DNA of 64,000 bases from Streptomyces sp. NBC_00335 (GCF_036127095.1 NZ_CP108006.1:8609501-8673500), one strand, 5' to 3'. Counted from the first letter of the stretch, positions 17,439 through 27,040 are shown. The notes: generated by a model not told the origin, from the sequence alone. Numbers and translations: made by a program.

Positions 17439-18074
17439 ATGGGGCTGGACACGACGGACACCGGTACTGGACCGCTGACGGTCCGGCGCGGCCTTCCGGC
17501 CGGCGCCGAGCGGCGGGCGGCCGAGCTGTACTGGGAGGCTTTCGGCCGCAAGCTGGGCCCCGCGCTGAACCCGCCGGACAAGGCGGTGCCCTTCATCGCC
17601 GCCCACCTGAACGCCGATCGCGCGGTCTGCGCACTCATCGACGGCCGGCTCGTCGGCCTCGCCGGCTACCAGATCGGCGGCCGCGCCCTCACCGGGGGAT
17701 CGGCCTCCGCCGTGCTGCGCGCGTACGGACACCTGCGAGGACTGCACAGACTCCTGCTCCTCGCCCTGTTCGAACGCCACCCGGCCCCCGGACAGCTCGT
17801 CATGGACGGCATCGCCGTGGACCCGGGCATGCGCGGGCGTGGCGTCGGTAGCCTGCTCATCGAGGAGGTGGCCGCCGTCGCGGCGGAACAGCACTGCTGG
17901 GAGATCAGACTGGATGTGATCGACATCAATCCGCGCGCCAGGGCCCTGTACGAGCGGCTCGGCTTCACGGCCGTGCGTACCGCGCACACGCCCTACCTGC
18001 GCGGGCTGCTGGGGTTCGGAGCCGTGACCACCATGCGTCGCGCCGTCGCAACGAGAGGAGCACGAGAACTGTGA
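17439..18074 (+). CDS. GNAT-family N-acetyltransferase
   Basis: A 211-residue GNAT enzyme. The acetyl-CoA-binding motif is visible as IAVDPGMRGRGVGSLLIEE (R/QxxGxG/A type), followed by a motif-B-like region ALYERLGFTAV. It transfers an acetyl group from acetyl-CoA to an amine; the substrate is not predictable. The ATG is preceded by GAGGG. Its stop overlaps the GTG start of the PaaX-like gene by 4 bp, so the two are one operon. Confidence 0.9.
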   Translation: MGLDTTDTGTGPLTVRRGLPAGAERRAAELYWEAFGRKLGPALNPPDKAVPFIAAHLNADRAVCALIDGRLVGLAGYQIGGRALTGGSASAVLRAYGHLRGLHRLLLLALFERHPAPGQLVMDGIAVDPGMRGRGVGSLLIEEVAAVAAEQHCWEIRLDVIDINPRARALYERLGFTAVRTAHTPYLRGLLGFGAVTTMRRAVATRGAREL

Positions 18075-18955
18075 GCGCCGAGACGGACCACGTCGAGGTC
18101 CCCACCCGCATGCTCGTCCACGCGCTGATCCGCGAGGACGGCACCGTCGGCGCGGACGAGCTCTACACCGTCGCCAACACCCTGGGCATGAGCGACCAGC
18201 AGGTGCGGCTGTGCGTCAAACGCCTCGTGGCCGAGGGCCGGTTCACCCACGAGGGCCGTGGCCGCAAGGCGGAGCTGCACGCGACCGAGGACACCACGCG
18301 TGCTCTGGCTCCCAACGCGGACTTCCTCCGGCACGCGTTCCAGCAAGACGCCGGGCTCGCGCCCTGGGACGGCGTCTGGCACCTGGCCGCCTTCGCGGTG
18401 CCCGAATCGGCACGCACGGCCCGGGACGCCCTGCGTGAAACCCTCGTCCACCTCGGCGGAGCCCCGCTCCAGGGCGGACTGTACGTCTGCGCCAACGCCT
18501 GGGAACCGTACGTCGAAGAAGCGGCCCACCGCCTCGGCGCCCATGGCGCGCTCACCCTTCTCACTACGACCGACCTGCGCAAGGGCGACACCCAAGAGCC
18601 TGTCGAACTCGCCCGCCGCCTGTGGTCCCTGCAGGAGATCGCCGACCGCTACCACCGCCTCAGCCGCATCGCCCGGCCCCGCCTCGCCCGGCTCACCGGC
18701 CCTGCCGGACTCTCCGCGTCCGCACTCCTCACCATCGCGGTCGAGCTTGCCGCCGAACTCACCCGCGCCATGGAGCCCGACCCACTGTTGCCTCCTCAGC
18801 TCCTGCCCCAGCCCTGGCCCGGCACCCAGGCCCGAGAGCTCATCGCCCGGTGCTGGGCGGCCCTGCACGAACGAGACGGCGGCGAAGCCCGCCCGGCCCT
18901 CTTCCGCCTCTACGCCGACATCACCCGAGAAGCTGCAGACCGAGCCGCGCGCTGA
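18071..18955 (+). CDS. PaaX-family transcriptional regulator
   Basis: A 294-residue regulator with an N-terminal winged-helix domain (residues about 10-75; TLGMSDQQVRLCVKRLVAEG), a central domain with WDGVWHLAAFAVPES typical of PaaX, and a helical C-terminal domain (YHRLSRI, then PWPGTQARELIARCW). PaaX members repress catabolic operons in response to a CoA thioester; here the ligand is unknown. The GTG start overlaps the GNAT stop. It is likely to act at the inverted repeat at 17360-17403 on both divergent transcripts. Confidence 0.88.
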   Translation: MSAETDHVEVPTRMLVHALIREDGTVGADELYTVANTLGMSDQQVRLCVKRLVAEGRFTHEGRGRKAELHATEDTTRALAPNADFLRHAFQQDAGLAPWDGVWHLAAFAVPESARTARDALRETLVHLGGAPLQGGLYVCANAWEPYVEEAAHRLGAHGALTLLTTTDLRKGDTQEPVELARRLWSLQEIADRYHRLSRIARPRLARLTGPAGLSASALLTIAVELAAELTRAMEPDPLLPPQLLPQPWPGTQARELIARCWAALHERDGGEARPALFRLYADITREAADRAAR

Positions 18956-19212
18956 AGACGGGACAGAGGACGCGCACTTTGATGCGTATCCGTTCTGGCG
19001 TCCGCCGGAGTGAGTGGTTGTGTGCCTGAATCCGTGGTTGTTGGCCGGGCACCGAGCCGGCTCACCGCACACGGCATCAACCACCGTGATGCCGTTCCGC
19101 TTGGGGCCGAGGCCTTGGGGCGCTCCTCCTCAAGATCGCTTGCTCTCCAGGCGGACGGCTGACAGAGTCCGGCAGACGGCCGCAGTCGGGCGGCGTCTTG
19201 GGGAGGGTCGCC

Positions 19213-19479
19213 GTGGGTGTGGGAATCGCGTTGCTGGTGTTCGGAACGGTCTCCGTGGGCTGGGGATCCGTGTTGCTCTTCAACCTTCGCGGTACGGCGG
19301 ACAAGGCTGCGGCACGCCGCAACACCGGACGGGCTGTGACTGCTGCCCGGACGATGGACTTGAGCCTCACCGAGCCGTCGCAGCTCGGCCCCTGGTTCTT
19401 CCGGCTCATGGGCGGCTTCATACTTCCCGCCGGCCTGGCCCTCTGCCTCGTGGGCCTTGTCTTGACGGTCGAAGGGTGA
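19213..19479 (+). CDS. Small two-helix membrane protein
   Basis: An 88-residue hydrophobic protein with two predicted membrane helices (GIALLVFGTVSVGWGSVLLF and FFRLMGGFILPAGLALCLVG) separated by a basic loop. The GTG at 19213 is preceded by GGGAGGG; a TTG at 19198 is also in frame. No family is recognised. It stands alone, with about 250 bp of featureless sequence before it. Confidence 0.6.
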   Translation: MGVGIALLVFGTVSVGWGSVLLFNLRGTADKAAARRNTGRAVTAARTMDLSLTEPSQLGPWFFRLMGGFILPAGLALCLVGLVLTVEG

Positions 19480-19744
19480 CCCACCGCTTCACGTGCCGCT
19501 GATCCGGCCGGGACGTTTGACATCGAGAGCCGCGCACCTCGTGGCCCGGGAGCCTGTCGTGGTGGTCCTACTGCCCCAACCGGCAGGCACGGGCCCGCAG
19601 GGTGCCATGCCTCGCCCTCCGGAAAGGAATGGCTGTGGCGGATATTTCGTGACGCACACGACGGCGGGGAGGGGACCGATGGTTGGCTCATGCTTGATCG
19701 CTAGTGCCGGGGCCCGGGGCCTGCATGCTTTGAGGGGGGCCGCG

Positions 19745-20308
19745 GTGGTGGTCGGTGAGCTGGTGCGTGCAGAAATGCGACGCGTCGATTGGGCGTCGTT
19801 GGAGTGCGGCTGCGGTGACTCTGCGGAGCATGTGCCGCTTCTGATCGAGGCGATCATCACTGCTGAGACGCCCCAGGACATGATCGGATACACCCTCGAT
19901 GGCCATGTCGAGGGAAGCACGATCATCTTCGAGTGCACTCCGCCGGCGGTCGGCGTGATCATGGCCGCGCTGGCGGGCGACCTCTCCACCCTGGCACGAG
20001 AGGTGCTGCTGCAGACGTTGTCCTTCGTGGCCGCGGGTTCCTGCGACTACGGGCCGACCGCGGGAAGTGAGGGTCTGGGCGAGGGGTGCAGGCAGCACGT
20101 GCAGCAGGGGTACTGGAGGCTTGTCCAGATCGGGCTCACGGGTACTGCGGAAGACGCCGAAACAGTGGCGGACATCTGTGAGTCCTTCGGGCTCGGCGGT
20201 GACAAAGCTGTCTTCTACCAGGCCGAGCTTCGCGACCGCGTGCACGCGAAGACAAAGCGGGGCGCGTCGGCTCTGCCACGCAGTGGTGTCGGACCCGTGG
20301 CTCTGTAG
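19745..20308 (+). CDS. HEAT-like helical hypothetical protein
   Basis: About 187 residues. VDWASLECGCGDSAEHVPLL near the start resembles Streptomyces helical-repeat proteins that begin with an I/VDWxSLxHAYG pattern, though the usual residues are degenerate here. The GTG at 19745 is chosen because GAGGGGGG lies 7-13 bp upstream; the open frame extends to 19493 without a good ribosome site. Such proteins are often immunity-like or protein-binding, but no function can be assigned. Confidence 0.55.
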   Translation: MVVGELVRAEMRRVDWASLECGCGDSAEHVPLLIEAIITAETPQDMIGYTLDGHVEGSTIIFECTPPAVGVIMAALAGDLSTLAREVLLQTLSFVAAGSCDYGPTAGSEGLGEGCRQHVQQGYWRLVQIGLTGTAEDAETVADICESFGLGGDKAVFYQAELRDRVHAKTKRGASALPRSGVGPVAL

Positions 20309-20544
20309 GCGGATTCCGGATTCCGAGAACACCTGTTGCCCGGGGGCAGGAACGCTTCCCCTCTCCGGAAATCGATATCGCCGAGTTCAGAGAACGCCTC
20401 GATCCTTGCTTCAGGACGGTGATTGTGCTCGGCACGATGCGTCCAGGAGGACGCGGCCCTGATGAACAGCGCTGCGGGTCATGGCCGGACGGGATCGCCG
20501 CAATCCGTTCGCGTGGCATCTTCCCGGCCACGTACGGTCTGCGC

Positions 20545-21540
20545 ATGACCAGGACCACGCCGACCAGACCGGTCTCCGCGGAGGCCGTGTTCCCGGACCT
20601 GGCCCCCTACCGGGGCCGCACGACCCGACTGCACCCCAGGCCGGGACGGCCCGGCATGCGTGAGAGCCATGTCGGCGGTCCGATGCTGTGGCCGGACGTC
20701 GAGCCGTGGCCGGTCTGCCGCGAGCCCCACCAGCCCGAAAGCGAGGGGTACGTGCCGGACGAGATCCGCAGTGCCCGGGCCGCGGGCGTCTGGCCGCGGA
20801 GCCAGCCGTGGCCGGGCTCCGGAACGTCCGGGAAAGACGGCCCGGTGCCGTTCATAGGCCTCGCCCAGTTCTTCCGCCGGGACATCCCGGCTCTGGCGGC
20901 CGGGCCCGATGGTGCTGATCTGGCGCAGATCTTCCGCTGCCCGTTCAACCACGGTCCGTACCTGGAGCGCCGTTACCACCTGCGGTGGCGGCAGGCCGCA
21001 GAGACCGAGCGCGTGGAACGCTTCCTCGCCGCCCCGCCCGAAGTACCCATGCTGCGATGGGAGCACGAACTCCCCGCGCCGTGTGTCCTGCATCCCGAAG
21101 AGGTGGACACCTATCCCTGGGCGGAGGACGACACGCTGCCGACCTCTTTGATCGCCCGCATCGACGCGTGGGACGAAGCCCAGGCGGCGGAACACGGCCC
21201 TGAGGCCCCCAGCTACCAGTTCGACCTGTCGATCCCGCCCGGCTGGCGGGTGGGCGGCTTTCCGAGCTGGGCGTCGACGGGCCCGATGGCCATCGGCTGC
21301 GAAGCCTGCGCGACCCCGATGCGGCTGCTGCTGACCGCCGACGGCTACGAGATGGACGCCGGCTCGCACAGCTGGACGCCCCTGGAAGACCGCGACCCGT
21401 CCCTACGGGGGAAGGCCTCGATCCAGGGCGGCCCGTCCGTTGCCCACCCCACCCGGCTTCGCTTCGGCCGGGACCGGGACCTGCACGTCTTCACCTGCCC
21501 GGCCGACCCCGGCCACCCGCCACAGTGGGTGCTCTCGTAG
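20545..21540 (+). CDS. YwqG/DUF1963-like protein
   Basis: A 331-residue soluble protein starting MTRTTPTRPVSAEAVFPDLA. The pattern SHVGGPMLWPDVEPWPVC, a repeated internal strand pattern and a late zinc-ribbon-like GCEACATPMRLLLTAD suggest a DUF1963/YwqG-like fold. Members are of unknown biochemical role. The start is set by that motif; upstream in-frame codons lack a ribosome site. It is monocistronic. Confidence 0.6.
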   Translation: MTRTTPTRPVSAEAVFPDLAPYRGRTTRLHPRPGRPGMRESHVGGPMLWPDVEPWPVCREPHQPESEGYVPDEIRSARAAGVWPRSQPWPGSGTSGKDGPVPFIGLAQFFRRDIPALAAGPDGADLAQIFRCPFNHGPYLERRYHLRWRQAAETERVERFLAAPPEVPMLRWEHELPAPCVLHPEEVDTYPWAEDDTLPTSLIARIDAWDEAQAAEHGPEAPSYQFDLSIPPGWRVGGFPSWASTGPMAIGCEACATPMRLLLTADGYEMDAGSHSWTPLEDRDPSLRGKASIQGGPSVAHPTRLRFGRDRDLHVFTCPADPGHPPQWVLS

Positions 21541-21702
21541 GGGATTCGGGGCTTGGGGGCTTGACCAGCGAGCCGCCGCGAGCTGCCCTGGCACGAGACA
21601 CGCCGAACCCCGTTCCTGTCTCCCGCCGATATTTCCCGCAGCAGACTCTCGCGGTCGTTCCCAGAATCCGGCTTCTTGGCACGTCTGGCGGGCCTCTTCG
21701 CC

Positions 21703-22671
21703 TCAGGAGGTAGGCGGTGTGGAGCGGGAGTAGCGGTCCGCGAGTCGACGCAGGTGGGTGACCAGTTCCACGGGCTCGGTGACACGGAAGTCGAAGTCGA
21801 GCATGCCCAGATAGACCGCGAGGGTCTGCACTGTATCGGCGCCGGTGGTCATGACGCAGGTGTTGGCGTCGAGTGCCTCGACCGTGCCGACCGCAGGATT
21901 GATCTGCTCGATCACCGCCGCCGCCGGGGCGTGGACGGTAACCCGTGCGTGGTAGCGCCAGGCCGCGCCCGATACTCGTTGGGAGACGTACGCCGCAGCG
22001 TCGCCGCCGGGCAGTTCGCGCGGGGTGAAGCGCGGCCCGGTCGGGGTGCGGGGCTGGATTCGGTCGGCCCGGAAGGTCCGCCAGTCCTGGCGCTCGACGT
22101 CCCATGCCACCAGGTACCAGCGCTGTCCCCAGTTCACCGCCCGATATGGCTCCACGATGCGGCGGGTGGGCGAGCCGGCGTGGTCCAGGTAGTCGAAGCG
22201 CAGACGTTCCTGGTCGCGGCAGGCGGACGCCAGGGTGGTCAGTACCTCCGCGGTGACGGTCGGGGCCGGACGGTCGGCCGGCACGGCCACGGTGTACGAC
22301 ATGAGGGTCCGCACCCGGCGGCGCAGCCGGGAGGGCAGCACCTGCTCCAGCTTGGCGAGCGCCCGCAGGGAGATTTCCTCGGTGCCGGGGACGGTGCCCT
22401 GCGCGCTGGTACGCAGGGCGATCGTCACCGCGACGGCCTCCTCGTCGTCGAGGAGCAGCGGGGGCATCACCGCCCCGGCGCCCAGCCGGTAGCCACCGGT
22501 GGTTCCGCGTGTGGCGTCCACGGGGTAGCCGAGCTCGCGCAGTCGGTCGATGTCGTTGCGGACGGTGCGGCCGCTCACCCCGAGGCGCCCGGCCAGCTCT
22601 GATCCCGGCCAGGCCCTCGGGGTCTGCAGGAGGGAGAGCAGGCGCAGCAACCGTGCGGATGTATCAAGCAT
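21703..22671 (-). CDS. HTH-WYL transcriptional regulator
   Basis: A 322-residue regulator of the YafY/DeoR-WYL type. The N-terminal winged helix reads LGVSGRTVRNDIDRLRELGY. A linker follows with GGYRLGAGAVMPPLLLDDEEA, then the WYL domain around VEPYRAVNWGQRWYLVAWD (WYL in place). A C-terminal WCX-like extension ends the protein. WYL domains bind ligands or nucleic acid. It is divergent from the epoxide-hydrolase homologue with a 63-bp gap and therefore probably controls it. Confidence 0.93.
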   Translation of the reverse strand: MLDTSARLLRLLSLLQTPRAWPGSELAGRLGVSGRTVRNDIDRLRELGYPVDATRGTTGGYRLGAGAVMPPLLLDDEEAVAVTIALRTSAQGTVPGTEEISLRALAKLEQVLPSRLRRRVRTLMSYTVAVPADRPAPTVTAEVLTTLASACRDQERLRFDYLDHAGSPTRRIVEPYRAVNWGQRWYLVAWDVERQDWRTFRADRIQPRTPTGPRFTPRELPGGDAAAYVSQRVSGAAWRYHARVTVHAPAAAVIEQINPAVGTVEALDANTCVMTTGADTVQTLAVYLGMLDFDFRVTEPVELVTHLRRLADRYSRSTPPTS

Positions 22672-22734
22672 GAGGACAAGCCTGTCGTGCCATTAGGAAC
22701 GTATCGTGCCTATATTGAGAATACTGTCGTACTC

Positions 22735-23880
22735 ATGGAGAACAAGAGCAACACCGACGCCCGGATCCAGCCGTTCCGCATCGATGTCCCGCAGGCGGAT
22801 CTCGACGACCTGCGGGAGCGGCTGGCACGTACCCGCTGGAGCGGCGAGATCCCCGGCGCCGGCTGGAGCCGGGGTGTGCCCACCGACTACCTCAAGGCCC
22901 TGGCCGCGTACTGGGCCGACGGTTTCGACTGGCGCAAGGCGGAGGCGGAGCTCAATGAGTTCCCGCAGTTCACCACCGAGATCGACGGCCAGAACATCCA
23001 CTTCCTGCACGTCCGCTCGCAGAACCCTGCGGCCGTGCCGCTGCTCCTGCTGCATGACTGGCCCTGCTCGTTCGTGCAGTTCGTCGAGGTCATCCGGCCG
23101 CTGACGGAGGACTTCCACGTCGTTGTGACGTCCACGCCCGGCACTGGTTTCTCCGGTCCGCTCGGCGAGGCCGGTTGGAACACCGGCCGCATCGCCGGGG
23201 CGTTCGTCGAGCTGATGGGGCGGCTCGGCTACAGCACTTACGGCGTCCAGGGCACAGGTGGTGGAGCCTGGATCGCTGCCGAGATGGGGCGGCAGGCCCC
23301 AGACCTGGTCGTCGGCATTCACGTCAACGGCCTGGTCACCTTCCCCTCCGGGGATCCTGCCGAGTTCGAGGGGCTGACCACGTCCGAGCAGGAGCGGCTG
23401 GCGCGGCTGGAGGATTTCCAGCAGGACAAGATGGGCTTCAACGCCATCCAGTCCACTCGTCCGCAGACCCTCGCCTACGGACTGCATGACTCGCCGGTCG
23501 GTCAACTCGCTTGGATCGCGGAGAAGTTCAAGGAATGGACGGACCCCGCCGCCGAGCTCCCCGAGGATGCCGTGGGCCGCGACCGCCTGCTGACCAACGT
23601 CAGTGTCTACTGGTTCAGCGGCACGGCGGGCTCCTCGGCGAACTTGTACTACGAGGCGGGCCACGACCCGAGCGCCTGGGCCCCGAAGGCCCGTGGCACC
23701 GTCCCGACCGGCGTCGCCGTCGCCCTGCACACCGACATCGCCATCCGCCGCTTCGCCGAGCGAGACCACAACATCACCCACTGGACCGAGCTGGAGCGCG
23801 GCGGCAACTTCCTCTCACTGGAGCAGCCGGAGGCGTTCGTCGCCGACGTCCGCGCCTTCTTCGCCGCGCGCGGCGCCTGA
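22735..23880 (+). CDS. Epoxide-hydrolase-like protein with missing catalytic residues
   Basis: A 381-residue protein with the N-terminal EHN domain (IQPFRIDVPQADLDDLRERL) and an alpha/beta-hydrolase fold typical of the microsomal-type epoxide hydrolase family. The family HGWPGS motif is HDWPCS (107-112). The nucleophile motif normally QGGDWG is QGTGGG (172-177), so the Asp is Gly175. The late GGHF that carries the catalytic His is GGNF (356-359). It is otherwise full length and intact, so it is probably a folded non-hydrolytic protein or one with altered chemistry. The ATG at 22735 is chosen from the family start MENKSNTDARIQPF. Confidence 0.88.
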   Translation: MENKSNTDARIQPFRIDVPQADLDDLRERLARTRWSGEIPGAGWSRGVPTDYLKALAAYWADGFDWRKAEAELNEFPQFTTEIDGQNIHFLHVRSQNPAAVPLLLLHDWPCSFVQFVEVIRPLTEDFHVVVTSTPGTGFSGPLGEAGWNTGRIAGAFVELMGRLGYSTYGVQGTGGGAWIAAEMGRQAPDLVVGIHVNGLVTFPSGDPAEFEGLTTSEQERLARLEDFQQDKMGFNAIQSTRPQTLAYGLHDSPVGQLAWIAEKFKEWTDPAAELPEDAVGRDRLLTNVSVYWFSGTAGSSANLYYEAGHDPSAWAPKARGTVPTGVAVALHTDIAIRRFAERDHNITHWTELERGGNFLSLEQPEAFVADVRAFFAARGA

Positions 23881-24029
23881 CACCTCAAGGTCGGTCAGCC
23901 TTGGCATCCGATGCGGTCACGGGGCGGCAGGCGGCAGATCATCCGGGCGCGTACGCGGATCGACCCATGATCACGGGGCGGGAGTCCGAGCTCCCGGTCC
24001 CGGCCGCCCTTCGACAACCAGGAGCCTGC

Positions 24030-24428
24030 ATGCCGGTCGAACTCGACTTCCCGGAATTTCCCTTCGAGGAGCCCCCCGGCTCGATCAATTGCCTGCAGAA
24101 GCCCTGGAATGGCGTCCTCGTCGTGGTGGACCACATACCGTTCACGACCGGCGACAAGGTCACTTTCGACGTCACGGTCTGCAGCGACACCTCCGGGCAG
24201 ACCTTGGCCGCGAAGACCCAGGGTGTCGTGAGCGTCACCGCTGACACCACCTCCGTCAGTTACACCATCCCCTGGGTCGGTGTCCTGGACGCCGTCACCG
24301 AGGGCTCCATCACTGTCTTCTACACCCTCACCCCCGCCGACGGCAGCACGCCCTCGATCTCGCAGGAAGCCATGGTCCAGTACTCCCGCCAGCAACCCGG
24401 CGGCACCGTCTGCGGTCCGGACACCTGA
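24030..24428 (+). CDS. Small Ig-like beta-sandwich hypothetical protein
   Basis: A 132-residue protein with a clear AGGAG ribosome site 5 bp before ATG 24030. The sequence is rich in beta strands (GDKVTFDVTVCSDTSG, then SVTADTTSVSYTIPW and GSITVFYTLTPADG), suggesting one Ig-like domain of the kind found as repeats in large bacterial surface proteins. There is no signal peptide. It stands alone; function unknown. Confidence 0.6.
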   Translation: MPVELDFPEFPFEEPPGSINCLQKPWNGVLVVVDHIPFTTGDKVTFDVTVCSDTSGQTLAAKTQGVVSVTADTTSVSYTIPWVGVLDAVTEGSITVFYTLTPADGSTPSISQEAMVQYSRQQPGGTVCGPDT

Positions 24429-24617
24429 GCCGCGTCGGGCAAGCCCTCGCGCCAGCGACCAGAGAAGCCCGCGTGGCCACCTGAGCGGGCGCCGGCGCTG
24501 CAGCAGCGTCGGCCAAACCTCGACGGCACCCGCTCAGTCGGACGCCCCTCAGCGAGCGCCTCGGGGCGGAGAGCTGAGGAGACGTTTCACCTCGGCCGGT
24601 CCCGCCCCAGCCGGCCG

Positions 24618-24643
24618 TCTCCACAGGGTGTGGCTTATCCACA
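24618..24643. other. Pair of DnaA-box-like motifs
   Basis: TTATCCACA (24635-24643) is a perfect match to the classical DnaA box, and TCTCCACA (24618-24625) is a close variant, in the same orientation in the 283-bp gap before the conjugation-type cluster. Two boxes are too few to call an origin. Confidence 0.35.
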
Positions 24644-24711
24644 GGCGTGCTTACCGGGTGCTTGCGAGGTGGGACGATCGTCGCCATTCCGACATGAAGG
24701 AGGGGCGGTTG

Positions 24712-25122
24712 ATGTCTGCATCGGCGCTACTGAGGCTGGATGAGCAGTTGGACTCCGAGGACGCCGGCGCTGCGCTGGCGGCGGCTTGGGACGTCTTCGA
24801 CATGATCACCAAACTCGCCCACAGCATCACCTTCGACGAAGGCAGCGACGAGCTGCAGGCGATGATCGTCTCGCAACAGTGCTCGGAAGGCCGCGACCGC
24901 CTTCCGCTGCCCGAGACAAGCCTGCTGGTCACGGCTCCGCCCCCGGAACCGGGGGCCGCCGGTCTCGCTCCGTACGTACGACTGCTGGAGCACGTCAGCG
25001 CCGTGCTGACGCGGCTGTCGGCCGGCGAGGTGGCGGACGCGGCATCGGCCCGGGCTCTGGTCGAGGTCGGGGAACTGGCGTCCGGTGCGGCCGTGGCCCT
25101 GTCCTTCGTTCGGGGGCAGTGA
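24712..25122 (+). CDS. Hypothetical protein of conjugation-cluster edge
   Basis: A 136-residue mostly helical, acidic protein (MSASALLRLDEQLDSEDAGA). A GGAGGGG ribosome site lies about 8 bp before ATG 24712. No membrane segment and no known domain are seen. One base separates its stop from the GTG of the next gene, so the two are translationally coupled. It may be an accessory of the conjugation machinery, by position only. Confidence 0.65.
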   Translation: MSASALLRLDEQLDSEDAGAALAAAWDVFDMITKLAHSITFDEGSDELQAMIVSQQCSEGRDRLPLPETSLLVTAPPPEPGAAGLAPYVRLLEHVSAVLTRLSAGEVADAASARALVEVGELASGAAVALSFVRGQ

Positions 25123-25123
25123 G

Positions 25124-26740
25124 GTGGCGACCCTCGGGGAGCTCTTCGACGTCGCGATCGCACACCTGCAGGAGGTGGCACAGACCCCGCTTGCCTCCGT
25201 CGCCTCCGATGAGCGTGCCGCTCTGGCCGACGAAGTCGACGGGCTGCTGTTACAGATGCAGAAGGGTCTTGGTCCCAGGGCGTACACCCCTACTCCGACG
25301 GCCGACGAAGACCAGCGGCGCCGACGGGAGCTGACCCAGGCGGAGCAGAACCTGGAGGACTGCCTGGGCGACGCGCGGAAGGCGCTGGGCACCGCTCGCC
25401 GGTACCTGGCCCCGCAGGCAGGGGAGGGCGGACCGGCCGGCGAACGGATCGCCTTGGCGGCGCAAGCCGTGGGCGCCGTACGCGACACGATCAGCAGCCA
25501 TCTCGGTCCCGACCGGACCCCACTGACGCCGTACGCCTACCTGCTGCGGCGCCAGAAGGCGTTCGACTACCTCGCCCGGCGGTACTCAGAAGTCGCCTGG
25601 GAGGCAGGCCACGTTGTGCACCGGCTCTCCCAGGGTGCCGAGCATCCCGGCGCTGTCGACGCCTTCCAACAGGCCAGGACATCACTCGACCACGCCTCCG
25701 TCTACGCGCAGGCGGCGACCCGCGACGCCGATCCCGACCTGGCCTCGCTCCCTGCGGCGCTACCCGTAGAACCGGTCCAAGCGGCGGCGACGGACGAAAC
25801 CAGTGCCATCACCACCCGCCTCGCGGAGGACAGCGAGCGGCTCTCCCGCGCCGCGTACACCGCCCTGCACGACAGCGCGGAGCAGCGGCTCAGCGGCGCG
25901 GACCTCAAGCAGATCTCCTCCTGGAACGCGATGAGCCGGCTGCTCGCTGGGCGGACCCTGATGCACGTCGCCGGGGACATGACGGACGGCGCCGCAAAGG
26001 ACGGTCTGAAGAGCGCTGCCATGGCGCTGCGAGAGTCTTCCAAGGCCTGGGACAAGGCCGCCGCAGCCTGGGGCAACGTCGTCGATACGGGCGATCCCCG
26101 GGAACACCCACCACTCCCGCCGCCGGGCTACGCGCAGGTCCGCCAGGGCAAAGCGGTGAAGATGCCGTCGACCGACCCCCATCCCGCGGTGGTGATCTCC
26201 CGTACGAGCACGGTGCGCCTGGGCCAGCTGCTGCTCGGCCCGCAGTGGACCCCCAAGCAGCCGCCGGGGCCTGGCAGGCCGGCCGCCGACATCGTCGCCG
26301 ACGCCGGGGGAGCGGGAGCCCTCGCCGCGACCGCGTACCGGCTGTCGGCCACCGGCTGGCAGATGGCGGGCGCCGCCCCGTGGGTGGTCCGGCGCGCCGA
26401 GGCCGGCCTGGTGACCAACTCCGATGAACACAGGCCCCGGACTCCCGACAAGAACCGGTCCTTCTACCCCGTCCACTCCCGACAGATCGAGTCCCTGACA
26501 GGGGCCTACGCGGCGGTGATGGGCGCGGAGCAGAAGAGCGCCGCCGCGCTCCTGTCCGCCGCGCAGAGCGCGGGCACTCCGGTGCCGCGGGCGATGCTGG
26601 ATGCTGCCGCCCACCAGTCGATCGCCCAGGAACAGAGGTGGGCCCCCACGCAGCCGGCACAGGCTCGGCAGCGGGCGCTGCCCCGGGCGGAGGTGCCCAC
26701 CGACCTGGCGATCGGGCGCCGTCCGGGACTGCGGCAGTGA
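25124..26740 (+). CDS. Large helical hypothetical protein, conjugation cluster
   Basis: A 538-residue soluble protein, alanine-rich and almost entirely helical. The GTG at 25124 directly follows the previous stop. No ATPase, nuclease or membrane motif is seen; stretches such as RREEL-type and AEQNLEDCLGDARKAL suggest coiled coils. Its position next to conjugation genes suggests a role in the transfer element (for example a structural or DNA-processing accessory), but nothing in the sequence proves this. Confidence 0.6.
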   Translation: MATLGELFDVAIAHLQEVAQTPLASVASDERAALADEVDGLLLQMQKGLGPRAYTPTPTADEDQRRRRELTQAEQNLEDCLGDARKALGTARRYLAPQAGEGGPAGERIALAAQAVGAVRDTISSHLGPDRTPLTPYAYLLRRQKAFDYLARRYSEVAWEAGHVVHRLSQGAEHPGAVDAFQQARTSLDHASVYAQAATRDADPDLASLPAALPVEPVQAAATDETSAITTRLAEDSERLSRAAYTALHDSAEQRLSGADLKQISSWNAMSRLLAGRTLMHVAGDMTDGAAKDGLKSAAMALRESSKAWDKAAAAWGNVVDTGDPREHPPLPPPGYAQVRQGKAVKMPSTDPHPAVVISRTSTVRLGQLLLGPQWTPKQPPGPGRPAADIVADAGGAGALAATAYRLSATGWQMAGAAPWVVRRAEAGLVTNSDEHRPRTPDKNRSFYPVHSRQIESLTGAYAAVMGAEQKSAAALLSAAQSAGTPVPRAMLDAAAHQSIAQEQRWAPTQPAQARQRALPRAEVPTDLAIGRRPGLRQ

Positions 26741-26792
26741 GCCCGCTCGCGGGCGTGGGCAGTTTGGTGTCCGGACCCGCGAGAATCACCTC

Positions 26793-27029
26793 GTGAGTAC
26801 ACCAACGCAGTCCCAACGGATCGTCGGACGCGGCGTCAGCACCCTTATCCCGCAGAGCGCCACCGCCCAGGCCATGGCCGCGCTCACCGGGCTGGAGACC
26901 GTGCCCGTGCACGTCGGACTCCTCCAGGCAGCCGCGCTCCTGCTGGAAGACGCCGCACGGACCGCTACCGACGAGCCGGCGAAGGCCGCCATGGCCAAGA
27001 CGGCGGGGATGCTGCGGGCCGCCATGTAG
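26793..27029 (+). CDS. Small helical hypothetical protein
   Basis: A 78-residue protein starting at GTG 26793 (MSTPTQSQRIVGRGVST). It is helical with no membrane segment; unrecognised. It shares direction with the two genes upstream and lies directly beside CRISPR mini-array 1. Confidence 0.5.
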   Translation: MSTPTQSQRIVGRGVSTLIPQSATAQAMAALTGLETVPVHVGLLQAAALLLEDAARTATDEPAKAAMAKTAGMLRAAM

Positions 27030-27040
27030 CTGTCGGCAGG

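Noticed and set aside
24618..24643. Replication origin
   Set aside because: Only two DnaA-type boxes and no AT-rich unwinding region or replication protein gene beside them.
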